The translations under genes and the position numbers were made by a program. The notes beneath the pieces were generated by a model that saw only the letters and a program-made list of their open reading frames with translations, did no database searches and was not told where the DNA came from. Below are positions 26,810 through 36,262 of a stretch of 40,824 bases of DNA, piece by piece (positions within the stretch are counted from its first letter, which is position 1; every line of letters begins with the position of its first letter). Origin of the DNA: Candidatus Methanophagales archaeon (GTDB taxonomy: Archaea; Halobacteriota; Syntropharchaeia; Alkanophagales; Methanospirareceae); the NCBI GenBank assembly GCA_025966525.1, contig JAPDIG010000007.1, forward strand, positions 1-40,824, given 5' to 3'.

Positions 26810-28219
26810 ATGGGAGAAAGAGTAGGGATATTGGTCATTTCTTATGGGTCGAGAGCGGCTGCGGTGATAGATGCACTTAGCAGAAGTGAAAATTATGATG
26901 CGCGTTTTTATGTTGCAGACAAGCAAAGGAATCCATTTAACGTGAAACATGCCGAGAAGCACGTGGTTATTCCTGATCTGGATGTAGGGAAAATATGCGA
27001 CTTCGTTGAGACGAATAAAAACGAGATTGATTTTGGTATTTGCCTCCCGGAGAAGCCCATAATAGAAGGTGTTAGAGATGTGATCGAGAATAAGACCGGT
27101 GTAGCGATGATATGCCCCACGAAAAAATATGCGATAGAAGGGAGCAAAGCTACGCAGCGTCATCTGCTTGTGGAATGTTGTGCGGAGGCGAATCCGCGAT
27201 TTAAAGTGTTCCACTGTGTGGAATATTCAAATATAAGAGAAGTAAAAAGTGCGGTATGGGAATTTTTAGATGAAATAGGGAATGAAGTGGCGGTGAAACC
27301 TGATAAGCCTGCGGCAGGGAAGGGTGTGGGCGTATGGGGCGACCACTTTGCGAGTAGAGAGCAGTTATTCGAGCATTTTTTGTCCATCTTTGAGGGAGGC
27401 AGCGATGTGCTAATAGAGGAGAAAATGGAGGGTGAAGAATCGAGCTTCCAGGCTTTCTGTGACGGTAAAAGAATCTCAGTCCTCCCGGACACAAGGGATT
27501 ACAAACGCGCGTTTGATGCAGACCTCGGGCAGAATACAGGCGGAATGGGCTCTTACAAGGATAATAAAGATTGGCTGCCTTTTATGGAGAAAAGGGATAG
27601 AGAAGAAGAGGAGAGACTGGTTCAAAAGATATTCAACAAGCTCCGGGGAAAAGTGAGCAACGAAGAGCTGAGAGGGATGCCTTTTTACGTTGCTTTCATA
27701 CATACTGACGAAGGAGCGAAGATATTGGAGATAAACAGCCGACCGGGCGACCCCGAGATACAGAATGTGCTGCCCGTTTTGAAAAATGATTTTGTAGACG
27801 TTTGCTTTCGCATGATAGAAGGAAATCTATCGAGGATAGAATGTGAGGAGAAGGCAACAGTGGTGACATATGCCGTGCCGATGGACTATGGCGGGTACAG
27901 AGTGAAATACAGTGGAGATAAAAGGGTGGATTTGAGTGGCGCGTATGCGCAGCAGGAAAAATATGGCGATGATTTGAGAATCTATCCGGGGTCTATGGAG
28001 TTAAGGGCGGATGATGGATTTACTTATTCGCTCGGTTCAAGAACTGTTTGCATTGTGGGTGTCGGAGAAACGATAGTGGAGGCGAGAAGAATTTCGCTGG
28101 ACGGCATCAGAAATATAGACGGCGCGTTGTGGAACAGAGAGGACATTGGTGCGGAGCATCATATTGAGAGAAGTGTGAGGAGGATGAAAAGAAGAGCAGT
28201 TAGCGATTTGGGGGTTTAG
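26810..28219 (+). CDS. purD: Phosphoribosylamine--glycine ligase
   Basis: ATP-grasp protein: AVKPDKPAAGKGVGVWGDHF, VLPDTRDYKRAFDADLGQNTGGMGSY, EINSRPGDPEIQNVLP. Confidence 0.92.
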   Translation: MGERVGILVISYGSRAAAVIDALSRSENYDARFYVADKQRNPFNVKHAEKHVVIPDLDVGKICDFVETNKNEIDFGICLPEKPIIEGVRDVIENKTGVAMICPTKKYAIEGSKATQRHLLVECCAEANPRFKVFHCVEYSNIREVKSAVWEFLDEIGNEVAVKPDKPAAGKGVGVWGDHFASREQLFEHFLSIFEGGSDVLIEEKMEGEESSFQAFCDGKRISVLPDTRDYKRAFDADLGQNTGGMGSYKDNKDWLPFMEKRDREEEERLVQKIFNKLRGKVSNEELRGMPFYVAFIHTDEGAKILEINSRPGDPEIQNVLPVLKNDFVDVCFRMIEGNLSRIECEEKATVVTYAVPMDYGGYRVKYSGDKRVDLSGAYAQQEKYGDDLRIYPGSMELRADDGFTYSLGSRTVCIVGVGETIVEARRISLDGIRNIDGALWNREDIGAEHHIERSVRRMKRRAVSDLGV

Positions 28220-28245
28220 AAGTTTAGAGGTTTAGAGGTTTAGAT
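28214..28245. repeat. Four tandem 8-bp units GTTTAGAA/GTTTAGAG/GTTTAGAG/GTTTAGAT
   Basis: Direct reading; the first unit contains the purD stop codon. Confidence 0.85.
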
Positions 28246-28251
28246 AACCGA

Positions 28252-29448
28252 CTACTCTTCCTTCTTACTCTTATGCTCCTTATATACCTCTCTCTGCACG
28301 ATAAACCTCATTATCTCGTTCGTGCCTGCGGGAATCATTGACAACCTTGCCATTCTGAACGCCCATTCCGCGGGATATTCGTCACTGAGTCCTCTGCCGC
28401 CCAATATCTGGACAGTGCTATGCGCCACTTCGTAGAACGCCTCGGAAGCGAGCAGTTTTGACATCGCCGATTCCTTCTCCGCATCGAACCCCTTATCAAT
28501 CAGCCTTGCTGTATGATAAACCATCAACTTAGCTGCTTCCAATCTCGTCACTATATCCGCGATTTTGAAACTTATTCCTTCAAAACGGCTTATAGACGTT
28601 CCAAACTGCTCTCGCTCCATAGAATATGCAACCGCAAGCTCAAGCACTGGTCTCGCTTCTCCCACCAGCATCGCTGCGTATAACGCCCTCTCGATGGAAA
28701 GCTCATCAAACATTATCTTCGCGCCCTCATTCTTTCCACCAAGTATATTCTCTTCCGGCACGCTCATCTCATCAAACAGGAGATGAGAATTTACAGTTCC
28801 CGGAAAGCCGCCTAATAATTTGTAGTCCTCCAACACTTCAAACCCTGGCTCCGCCATGCCCGCTTTTGACTCTACTATAAATACACTCATTCCTTCTGCG
28901 GGGTCAACTCTTTGATCCGTTATCGCCCATACTAAAAGAATATCGGCTTTACTTCCGTTTGTTATGTTCCTTTTCTCGCCACTTATCACGTATGTATCAC
29001 CCTTCAGCTCTGCTATCGTCTTGATACGCATCACATCGCTTCCCGCTTCAGGCTCGGTTATAGCAATCGCACCTATATTAGCACCCTTTTTCAGCGCAGG
29101 CAAATATCGCCTCTTTTGCTCCTCGCTACCATATCTTGCAATCGTTGCATAAACGTAAGAAGAAGTGGACTGTATCCATGCAAGAGGAACACATGCTGCA
29201 CCAAGTTCCTCAGCTAATATCGTCTCGTACACCAATTTTCCCTTACCGCCATACTCCGCAGGTAATACCGGAGCTAAGAAACCTTCTTCTCCGAGTTTCT
29301 CGTAAAACTCGCGCGGATAAAAATCCCTTTCGTATATCTCATGCTCTATCTTTTTCGCTTCTGCTTTCACCAAAAATTCTCTTAACTCATCCCGGAACTT
29401 CTTCTCATCCGCAGAGAAAAGAACTTCTTCTTTGTTTCTGTTTTTCAT
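28252..29448 (-). CDS. Acyl-CoA dehydrogenase
   Basis: IGAIAITEPEAGSDVMRIKT, YVISGEKRNITNGSKADILLVWA, REQFGTSISRFEGISFKIADI, QILGGRGLSDEYPAEWAFRMARLSMIPAGTNEIMRFIVQREV. Confidence 0.93.
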   Translation of the reverse strand: MKNRNKEEVLFSADEKKFRDELREFLVKAEAKKIEHEIYERDFYPREFYEKLGEEGFLAPVLPAEYGGKGKLVYETILAEELGAACVPLAWIQSTSSYVYATIARYGSEEQKRRYLPALKKGANIGAIAITEPEAGSDVMRIKTIAELKGDTYVISGEKRNITNGSKADILLVWAITDQRVDPAEGMSVFIVESKAGMAEPGFEVLEDYKLLGGFPGTVNSHLLFDEMSVPEENILGGKNEGAKIMFDELSIERALYAAMLVGEARPVLELAVAYSMEREQFGTSISRFEGISFKIADIVTRLEAAKLMVYHTARLIDKGFDAEKESAMSKLLASEAFYEVAHSTVQILGGRGLSDEYPAEWAFRMARLSMIPAGTNEIMRFIVQREVYKEHKSKKEE

Positions 29449-29461
29449 CCTTTCGCTTCAC

Positions 29462-30382
29462 CTATACAAGTTTAGCAACAAGTTCTCCCCTTTTTACACC
29501 TATGCTGCTCGCAATTGGCTCGCATTTCGCCCTTAAAATGTATATCAACCTGCCTTTCAACCCCAGCTCAGGCTCAGCTTCAAACTCTGATATCGCCTCG
29601 TAGTTCCCCATCCCCTTTGCTATCACTAAATACCTGTTATCGCTGAACAAATCCATGAATTCCTCCTCAGCTTCTTCTAATGACACACCTATGCAAGAAC
29701 CACTTGGAATTACTTTTAGCATACCTCTATTTTGAATATCTATACCTACACTTGCAATCGCTTCCCGCAGGTCTTCTGTTGTTGCGTCGTTTATAACAGG
29801 GGCGTTCTTCGGCGATACGACCACCTCTTTACCCATTTCTATCAATTTTCCTACCAAAAACGCATCAAAAAATATCTCGCCTGCATTGTCAGTCAAATAT
29901 AAAATCTTCTTTCGCTCCTTTATTGCCGACATTATCGAATCCATGTCCCAATTAAGTTTTTCTTTCAACGTGCGCACGAAATCGCCTTTAAAAATATCGT
30001 CGTCGTATGAATATCCCTTTACACCGTATTCCATTGAATTCGCAGCTGCTGCTATTCGTATCAAAGCTTCTATCGTATTCCCGTTCTTTGCAGCGGCATT
30101 GTAAAATTTATACGCTTCTGGAAGCAAACCTTTCGCAACTTCGTTGCTTCTCCTTTTCACCCCCATGTGAGGGTCTTTCGCTCCGCTTCGCTTTTTTATT
30201 ATCTTCTCCCTTTCAGTGCCAAAAAAAGCAGGCGACTTCCTCTCTTTGTCGAGATGCTCCACGAGAAAAGCAATAAATTCCTTCAGTGCAAAGATTTTCT
30301 CTCTGTCGTCGTTAAGAGCCATATCGCACTCATATTTCGTCCTTTCCACCAGACAAGCGATACACTCGGATTTCGGTTTCAT
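29462..30382 (-). CDS. DUF89 (ARMT1-like) metal-dependent phosphatase family protein
   Basis: MKPKSECIACLVERTKYECDMA, YLTDNAGEIFFDAFLVGKLIEMGKEVVVSPKNAPVINDAT, GMGNYEA; start placed at 30382. Confidence 0.85.
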   Translation of the reverse strand: MKPKSECIACLVERTKYECDMALNDDREKIFALKEFIAFLVEHLDKERKSPAFFGTEREKIIKKRSGAKDPHMGVKRRSNEVAKGLLPEAYKFYNAAAKNGNTIEALIRIAAAANSMEYGVKGYSYDDDIFKGDFVRTLKEKLNWDMDSIMSAIKERKKILYLTDNAGEIFFDAFLVGKLIEMGKEVVVSPKNAPVINDATTEDLREAIASVGIDIQNRGMLKVIPSGSCIGVSLEEAEEEFMDLFSDNRYLVIAKGMGNYEAISEFEAEPELGLKGRLIYILRAKCEPIASSIGVKRGELVAKLV

Positions 30383-30479
30383 CGGCGTTATTTTTATATA
30401 GGAAAAGATAGAAAACAAATAAAATATAATAGATAATATACTTCTAAAATTAGAAGAAAAAATAGGAGAAAGAAGAGAA

Positions 30480-31745
30480 ATGGTAGAGAAAGAGCACATG
30501 AATCTGGCGATGATTGGCCATATAGACCATGGTAAGTCAACGCTGTTGGGCAGGTTACTGACTGAGACAGGGGTGATAGACTCGCATGTGATAGAGGAGT
30601 ACAGGAAAAAGGCGGAAGCAATAGGAAAAGCGACTTTCGAGTATGCCTGGGTGATGGATAGTTTGAAAGATGAGAGAGAGAGGGGCATTACCATAGATGT
30701 TGCACATCAGAGGTTTGATACTAACAAGTATTATTATACGATTGTAGATTGCCCCGGACACAGGGACTTCGTAAAAAACATGATTACTGGCACATCGCAG
30801 GCAGATGCCGCAGTGCTGGTAGTGGATGCTAAGGATGGAATAATGGCACAGACAAAGGAGCACGTATTCTTAGCCAGAACTTTAGGAGTATCCCAGCTAA
30901 TTGTCGCAGTAAACAAGATGGACCGCGTGAATTACGATCAGAAGAGATATGAAGAGTTGAAGAAGGAACTTTTAGACCTTCTTAAGATCGTGGGATACAA
31001 AGAAGAGAACGTCGTGTTTATTCCAGTTTCTGGACTTGAGGGAGATAATGTAACGAAGCGCAGTGATAAACTAAAATGGTTCGATGGACCGACTTTCTTA
31101 GAAGCGCTGGATCTCATGAAAGTACCAGAGAAGCCAATTGAGCTCCCGCTCAGGATACCGGTTCAAGATGTATATACAATAACAGGTGTTGGCACCGTTC
31201 CCGTGGGCAGAGTAGAGACAGGAAGGCTAAAGAAGGGAGATAAGGTCATCTTTAACCCCCCTGCTAAAGTGAGCGAGGTAAAAACGATAGAGATGCACCA
31301 TGAAGAGATTCCTGAAGCAATTCCGGGTGACAACATCGGCTGGAATGTAAGGGGAATAAGCAGGAATGAGATAAGAAGAGGAGATGTTTGTGGTCATGTG
31401 GATAATCCGCCAACGGTTGCTGATGAGTTCACTGCGCAAATAGTTGTACTCCAGCATCCCAGTGCAATTACTGCGGGATACACACCGGTTTTCCATTGCC
31501 ACACTGCTCAAGTGGCATCTACGATAATAGAGATTTCAAAGAAGTTGGACCCGAAGACTGGAGCAACAATAGAAGAGAATCCAGACTACATAAAAGCAGG
31601 GGACGCTGCCATAATAAAGGTAAAGCCGACTAGACCTTTGGTTATCGAGCGTGTGAAGGAAATACCGCACCTGGGGAGGTTTGCAATTCGCGATATGGGT
31701 CAAACCGTTGCAGCAGGAGTGGTGATGGACATAAAAGAGAAGTAA
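30480..31745 (+). CDS. tuf: Translation elongation factor 1-alpha
   Basis: [66 protein letters not shown]; followed by S10. Confidence 0.96.
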   Translation: MVEKEHMNLAMIGHIDHGKSTLLGRLLTETGVIDSHVIEEYRKKAEAIGKATFEYAWVMDSLKDERERGITIDVAHQRFDTNKYYYTIVDCPGHRDFVKNMITGTSQADAAVLVVDAKDGIMAQTKEHVFLARTLGVSQLIVAVNKMDRVNYDQKRYEELKKELLDLLKIVGYKEENVVFIPVSGLEGDNVTKRSDKLKWFDGPTFLEALDLMKVPEKPIELPLRIPVQDVYTITGVGTVPVGRVETGRLKKGDKVIFNPPAKVSEVKTIEMHHEEIPEAIPGDNIGWNVRGISRNEIRRGDVCGHVDNPPTVADEFTAQIVVLQHPSAITAGYTPVFHCHTAQVASTIIEISKKLDPKTGATIEENPDYIKAGDAAIIKVKPTRPLVIERVKEIPHLGRFAIRDMGQTVAAGVVMDIKEK

Positions 31746-31755
31746 AAACGAGAGA

Positions 31756-32067
31756 ATGGATCAAAAAGCGCGGATAAAACTGTCGAGTACGAATCATAAA
31801 CAGTTGGACGGTATATGCCAGCAGGTGAAGAAGATAGCAGAGACCACAGGTGTCAGAATGTCGGGTCCTATCCCCCTTCCTACAAAGAAGCTCGTAGTTC
31901 CTTGTAGAAAAAGCCCGGATGGGGAAGGTTCTCCTACCTGGGACCATTGGGAAATGCGAATACACAAGCGGTTGATAGACCTGGAAGCGGACGAACGCGC
32001 ACTGCGACAACTTATGCGCATACCTATACCGAAAGATGTGCATATAGAAATTGTATTGAAAGGGTAG
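31756..32067 (+). CDS. rps10: 30S ribosomal protein S10
   Basis: [72 protein letters not shown]. Confidence 0.96.
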   Translation: MDQKARIKLSSTNHKQLDGICQQVKKIAETTGVRMSGPIPLPTKKLVVPCRKSPDGEGSPTWDHWEMRIHKRLIDLEADERALRQLMRIPIPKDVHIEIVLKG

Positions 32068-32136
32068 GGTGAAAAAATAGAAAAATATAAATATTAGAAT
32101 TTTTAAATTAGTATATATCATAAGAGAGGTGATAAA

Positions 32137-32358
32137 ATGAGTGTTGTACCGGATGAAATAATAAAAGAGAAAGACGAGGAGATAGTGGCACTGATAAAGG
32201 AGATAGACGCTTTAGTAAACGAGCTTAAAAGTACATCGGAAGAGGCGAAGAAAGAAATAATAGAAAAGATAATAGAAAAGGAGAAGGATTTGCGTGCCGT
32301 AAGGCAGAAGAAGGGACAATTTAGAGCAGTGCTACCGCGACTTACAAAGCTCTGGTAG
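32137..32358 (+). CDS. Small coiled-coil hypothetical protein downstream of S10
   Basis: 73-aa ORF with RBS-like GAGGTGATAAAATG; heptad-like acidic/basic helix; no family recognised. Confidence 0.65.
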   Translation: MSVVPDEIIKEKDEEIVALIKEIDALVNELKSTSEEAKKEIIEKIIEKEKDLRAVRQKKGQFRAVLPRLTKLW

Positions 32359-32383
32359 TATCAAATCAAAAAAGAATAAATTT

Positions 32384-32438
32384 TTTACCGCCGAGATCGT
32401 GGAGAGCTTTCTGTATTCTCCGCAGGCTCAGCGGTAAA
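32384..32438. repeat. Long imperfect palindrome (REP-like hairpin) in a convergent intergenic gap
   Basis: TTTACCGC..GAG...GGAGA...TCTCC...CTC..GCGGTAAA; 8-bp outer stem plus two inner stem segments. Confidence 0.7.
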
Positions 32439-32444
32439 CACTTC

Positions 32445-33341
32445 CTATTTTAGTAATTTCTCTGGCATCGTAGTCGTTTGTATATCTAACCCGCATTCTT
32501 TTTCACTGAGCCCCAATGCCAGACCGAGGAACTGCGTAGCGAAGAGAATGGGGAAATTAAAGTTCGTACCGAAAGCCTTGTTCATCTCTGCTTGCCCTCG
32601 ATCAAGCTGCAAATGGCAGAATGCACATGGATGAACCATACAGTCACATCCCGCCATTAATGCATTTACCAATTTCTGACGTGTCCATTCTAAAGATTGA
32701 ACTGTATCAGCGGTTCGGTTTCCGCCTCCGGCGCCACAACACATCAATTTATCTTTGTATTCTACCTCCTTCGCTCCTGTTACCTTCACGAGATCCTCTA
32801 AGATGTAAGGGGTTTCTGAAGAGCCATGTCCTCTTACTTCGCGTGGTTTGAGGAAATGGCAGCCGTAATGCACTGCAACATTCACGTCGTTCATTGGTTT
32901 TGTTATTCTCTCCTTCAACTTATCCAGCCCAATAACATCGTGTAGAATCACGATTGAATGGTTCACCTTTGTGGTCCCTTTATATTCCCTACCGAATTCA
33001 TTTAACACCTTGTTTGTCCTCTCTTTTAACTTCGGATGCTCTTTCAGCAAATGGTCGGCTTCCTGAAGTGACCCGTAACAACCATTACACGTCACATATA
33101 TCTCAAGCTCCATCTCTTCCGCAATACTGAGATTTCGCGCTGCAACCGGCAGCCATGTATGCATGTCAAAAGAGCCGAATACACCCGGTGCTGGGCAGCA
33201 AGAAGCACCCACCATCTCCTTCGTCTCTATTCCAAACTCCTTAAATATCCGCTTTGTCGCTGCTTCTATCCCCGGATACCTGTTCGGCGTGATACAACCG
33301 AGGAAATAAGCGTATGTCAAGCCCAAATCTCCATCCGTCAT
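32445..33341 (-). CDS. hdrB: CoB--CoM heterodisulfide reductase subunit B
   Basis: CCG domains: GASCCPAPGVFGSFD...VTCNGCYGSL and HYGCHFLKP...LMCCGAGGGNR...HPCAFCHLQLDRGQ. Confidence 0.92.
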   Translation of the reverse strand: MTDGDLGLTYAYFLGCITPNRYPGIEAATKRIFKEFGIETKEMVGASCCPAPGVFGSFDMHTWLPVAARNLSIAEEMELEIYVTCNGCYGSLQEADHLLKEHPKLKERTNKVLNEFGREYKGTTKVNHSIVILHDVIGLDKLKERITKPMNDVNVAVHYGCHFLKPREVRGHGSSETPYILEDLVKVTGAKEVEYKDKLMCCGAGGGNRTADTVQSLEWTRQKLVNALMAGCDCMVHPCAFCHLQLDRGQAEMNKAFGTNFNFPILFATQFLGLALGLSEKECGLDIQTTTMPEKLLK

Positions 33342-33895
33342 TTCTTACCTCCTTTTTCCATTCCTCTTAAATTCATCGTGTCCCAATCAAAATCAATCAT
33401 CGCATCGTAGTTCGTAGTTCTGAATATCTTTTGCACCTGTTCGAGTTGTTCTTTGTATTTCTGCGTGGTCGGCGGCTGTGATTCGAGACCCACCGCTTCT
33501 CTCAACTTCATCTGGTCGGGACCAATCGGCACTGCGTGACCCGTTTTCAGCACATAAACGCCAATCATCCGGTGTGGAACCGACATGTGCCCCTCCTTCG
33601 CTGCCAGGTTTCTTATTATTCTGATTATATCGGTCGTTTTCACTCCTTTTGGACATCTCTCATAACAGGTGAAACACGTTGAGCAGAACCACAGTTCTGG
33701 TGCATTAAATATCTCCTCACGCAGGTCCAACAGAGCCATCTGAAATAGCTTTCTTGTTCTTAACGCTGTGTTTCTCCCCGAAGGACAGCCACCCGTACAC
33801 TTACCGCATTGCACACACTCCCGGAGTGTTTCCATGTGCTCCTCGCCAAAAACTTCTCCCCCATAAGCAACTATGTCTTCATATAACGTTCCCAT
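33338..33895 (-). CDS. hdrC: CoB--CoM heterodisulfide reductase subunit C
   Basis: Two 4Fe-4S motifs CVQCGKCTGGCPSGR and CSTCFTCYERCPKGV; stop overlaps hdrB start. Confidence 0.92.
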   Translation of the reverse strand: MGTLYEDIVAYGGEVFGEEHMETLRECVQCGKCTGGCPSGRNTALRTRKLFQMALLDLREEIFNAPELWFCSTCFTCYERCPKGVKTTDIIRIIRNLAAKEGHMSVPHRMIGVYVLKTGHAVPIGPDQMKLREAVGLESQPPTTQKYKEQLEQVQKIFRTTNYDAMIDFDWDTMNLRGMEKGGKK

Positions 33896-34028
33896 TTGAA
33901 TATACCTCCTTGTTCACCATAACTTACCTCTTCCTTTTTATTTATAGATGAATTTGACATTTTACGTTATAAATAATTTGCGGTTTTTTCATGCACAAAC
34001 TTTTTGCTTCGCAAAAAAATGAAACTGG

Positions 34029-34535
34029 TCACAATTCTGCTATCTCTGCCTCTTTCTGCTCTAAATCAAGTATTGCCACCGTTCTTTCCCCCGTGAGGTA
34101 TCCGCAACACTCCCCTGGGTTTATCACCAATGTTTCCGCTTCTTTTTTATTCCCCTTCTTCTCTATCACTGCTTTATGTGTATGTCCATAGATCACCACG
34201 TCATAAGCACCGGATGTGGCTAACGCATCCACTATCTTTGGTTTGTGCGTTACAATTATCCTCTTCGCAACGTACTCAAAATCATAAGGGTCCTCGTATA
34301 TATCTCCCACCCCCTTCTCGTGGTATTTCTCCTTTAGAAGCAGCTTATCACCGTCGTTATTGCCAAATATTCCCACCAGAGGCGCATTTAGCGTTCTGAA
34401 TGGCTTCTCGGTAAATGGTGCAACAAAATCACCAGCGTGAATCAAGATTTCGATTTCTTCTTTGTTAAAAATTTCCACCGCTTTGCTTATCGCATCTAAG
34501 TTATCATGCGTATCTGCTATTATTCCCGCTTTCAT
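34029..34535 (-). CDS. YfcE/MJ0936-type metallophosphoesterase
   Basis: MKAGIIADTHDNLDAI, LIHAGDFV, GIFGNNDGD, VIYGHTHKAVIEKKGNK, NPGEC. Confidence 0.92.
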   Translation of the reverse strand: MKAGIIADTHDNLDAISKAVEIFNKEEIEILIHAGDFVAPFTEKPFRTLNAPLVGIFGNNDGDKLLLKEKYHEKGVGDIYEDPYDFEYVAKRIIVTHKPKIVDALATSGAYDVVIYGHTHKAVIEKKGNKKEAETLVINPGECCGYLTGERTVAILDLEQKEAEIAEL

Positions 34536-34598
34536 TTTATCCCTTCCTCGTCTTCACATTACTTTTTTATGACCTAAATATATTAAATAGTATAATAG

Positions 34599-35849
34599 AT
34601 GGCATATTCACCCACAAGACGAAAATATACTGTTGTTGGCATAGACCCCGGCACTACGATAGGAGTAGCCATAATTGACCTCGAAGGAAGACCAATAGAT
34701 GTATTCAGCTCCAAAAATTATTCGTGCTCCGATGTGATAGAAAGGATAATATCGCATGGAAACCCACTGATTGTGGCATCGGATGTTACACCCACGCCTT
34801 CGACGGTAAAAAGGATAAGCCGTATTTTCTCTTCACCAGTTCACGAATTAGACGAATCGCTGTCAACGGAAGAGAAAGTCGCACTAACTAAAGGGGAGGG
34901 GTATGAATATAAAAACGTGCATGAGCGTGACGCATTAGCTGCCTGCATTAATGCATTCAAGCGATATAAGAAGAAATTCTTGCAGGTGCAGCGCAAGACA
35001 CCGGCGACGGTGAACGTGGAAGAAGTGAAAGCACTGGTAGTTAAAGGTGTATCCATAAGTGCGGCTATAAATAGATTAATTCGTGCTGGTGAGGAGAACG
35101 AGGAGAAAAAGAGGATAGTGAAAGAGGAGAAAACGGAAAAGGAAGCGAAAAAGGGCGGTGAGGAAGGAGAGAGCGAAAATCTTCTCAGACTGCGCAGAAT
35201 TATGAAGGGGAAGGACGAGAAAATAGAGCTGATGAAGGAGTTCACGACGGCTCTGAAGACGAAGTTAGAGGAAAAAGAATCAGAAATAAAAAATTTGCGC
35301 TCCAAGCTCGATTCTATGCGGTCAGCGAGAAGGCGAGCGATAGAAGAAGCGGAGGAGATAAGTCGGAGAGAAAAGGAGATAGAAAGGCTGAGAGAGGAAA
35401 TGAAAGCGGTGGAGGCGGAGAATGCAGAATTAAGGAGAATCATAGAAGAGTTAAAGGGAGAAAGAGAAGTAAAGGTGAAAGGAGGGAAAAGGATAAAAGT
35501 GATACGATCTTTCAGTCGAAATGCAATATTGGATACGGACAGGAAATACGGATTGAAAAAGGGGGATATTGTGTTTCTTGAGGACGGCAGTGGAGGGGGA
35601 GCAAGTACAGTGGAATTACTGGCGAATAAAGGCGTTGCCGGGGTAATATATGGCAAGAAGTTATCGCATTTCGCGGCTGATAACTTTTTTGAATTTGATA
35701 TTCCCGCTTTTTCTACCGACGAAATACCGTTGCTTTTAAGAGAAGGCGATTTCGCTTTTGTGGATCAGCAGTTGCTGAGTGAAAAGGCAGAGGAGTGGAA
35801 GAAAAAGAGGAAAAAGAGGAAAGAGAAAATTATTATTTTTGCGCTTTGA
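34599..35849 (+). CDS. DUF460 family protein (RNase H-like N-terminus, long coiled coil)
   Basis: VVGIDPGTTIGVAIIDLEG, VASDVTPTPSTVKRI, HERDALAACINAFKRYKKKF, then Glu/Lys/Arg-rich coiled coil. Confidence 0.88.
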   Translation: MAYSPTRRKYTVVGIDPGTTIGVAIIDLEGRPIDVFSSKNYSCSDVIERIISHGNPLIVASDVTPTPSTVKRISRIFSSPVHELDESLSTEEKVALTKGEGYEYKNVHERDALAACINAFKRYKKKFLQVQRKTPATVNVEEVKALVVKGVSISAAINRLIRAGEENEEKKRIVKEEKTEKEAKKGGEEGESENLLRLRRIMKGKDEKIELMKEFTTALKTKLEEKESEIKNLRSKLDSMRSARRRAIEEAEEISRREKEIERLREEMKAVEAENAELRRIIEELKGEREVKVKGGKRIKVIRSFSRNAILDTDRKYGLKKGDIVFLEDGSGGGASTVELLANKGVAGVIYGKKLSHFAADNFFEFDIPAFSTDEIPLLLREGDFAFVDQQLLSEKAEEWKKKRKKRKEKIIIFAL

Positions 35850-35913
35850 AAAATGAAAGATTATCTCAACTACTTCTCGAATTACAAGGGAAGTAAGCGG
35901 CTACGTGTTTAAT

Positions 35914-36120
35914 TTAATCAATTATTTGCATTGCTCCTGTTGGGCATACCTCTACACACCTCATGCATCGTGTGCATTTCTTATAATCTATTTTAACTGG
36001 CTTTCTCTCCTCTATGGCATTCTCTGGACACTCATCAATACACAGGTAACACATACCGCATCTTCCAATTGCTACCGTATAAACGGACTTATCATACCGA
36101 TATTTCTCAAGCTCTCTCAT
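35914..36120 (-). CDS. 2x[4Fe-4S] ferredoxin-like protein
   Basis: CGMCYLCIDECPENAI and CTRCMRCVEVCPTGAM. Confidence 0.9.
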   Translation of the reverse strand: MRELEKYRYDKSVYTVAIGRCGMCYLCIDECPENAIEERKPVKIDYKKCTRCMRCVEVCPTGAMQIID

Positions 36121-36262
36121 AATTTCTTACCCTTCTCTCAACCTCCCCCGTGCCTGGTAATTGCGGGATAACGAGCATTGCACGACTGGCGAAAGTCAAG
36201 GTATATCATAGAATAACGGTATATAAAATGAAGAAGTTTTTTATGAAAGGAGGAGAAAAAAA

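Noticed and set aside
34841-35656. 271-aa antisense ORF (Ser/Phe-rich) opposite DUF460
   Set aside because: Mirror of the Glu/Lys/Arg coiled-coil coding sequence; composition is typical of antisense artefacts and no domain motif is visible
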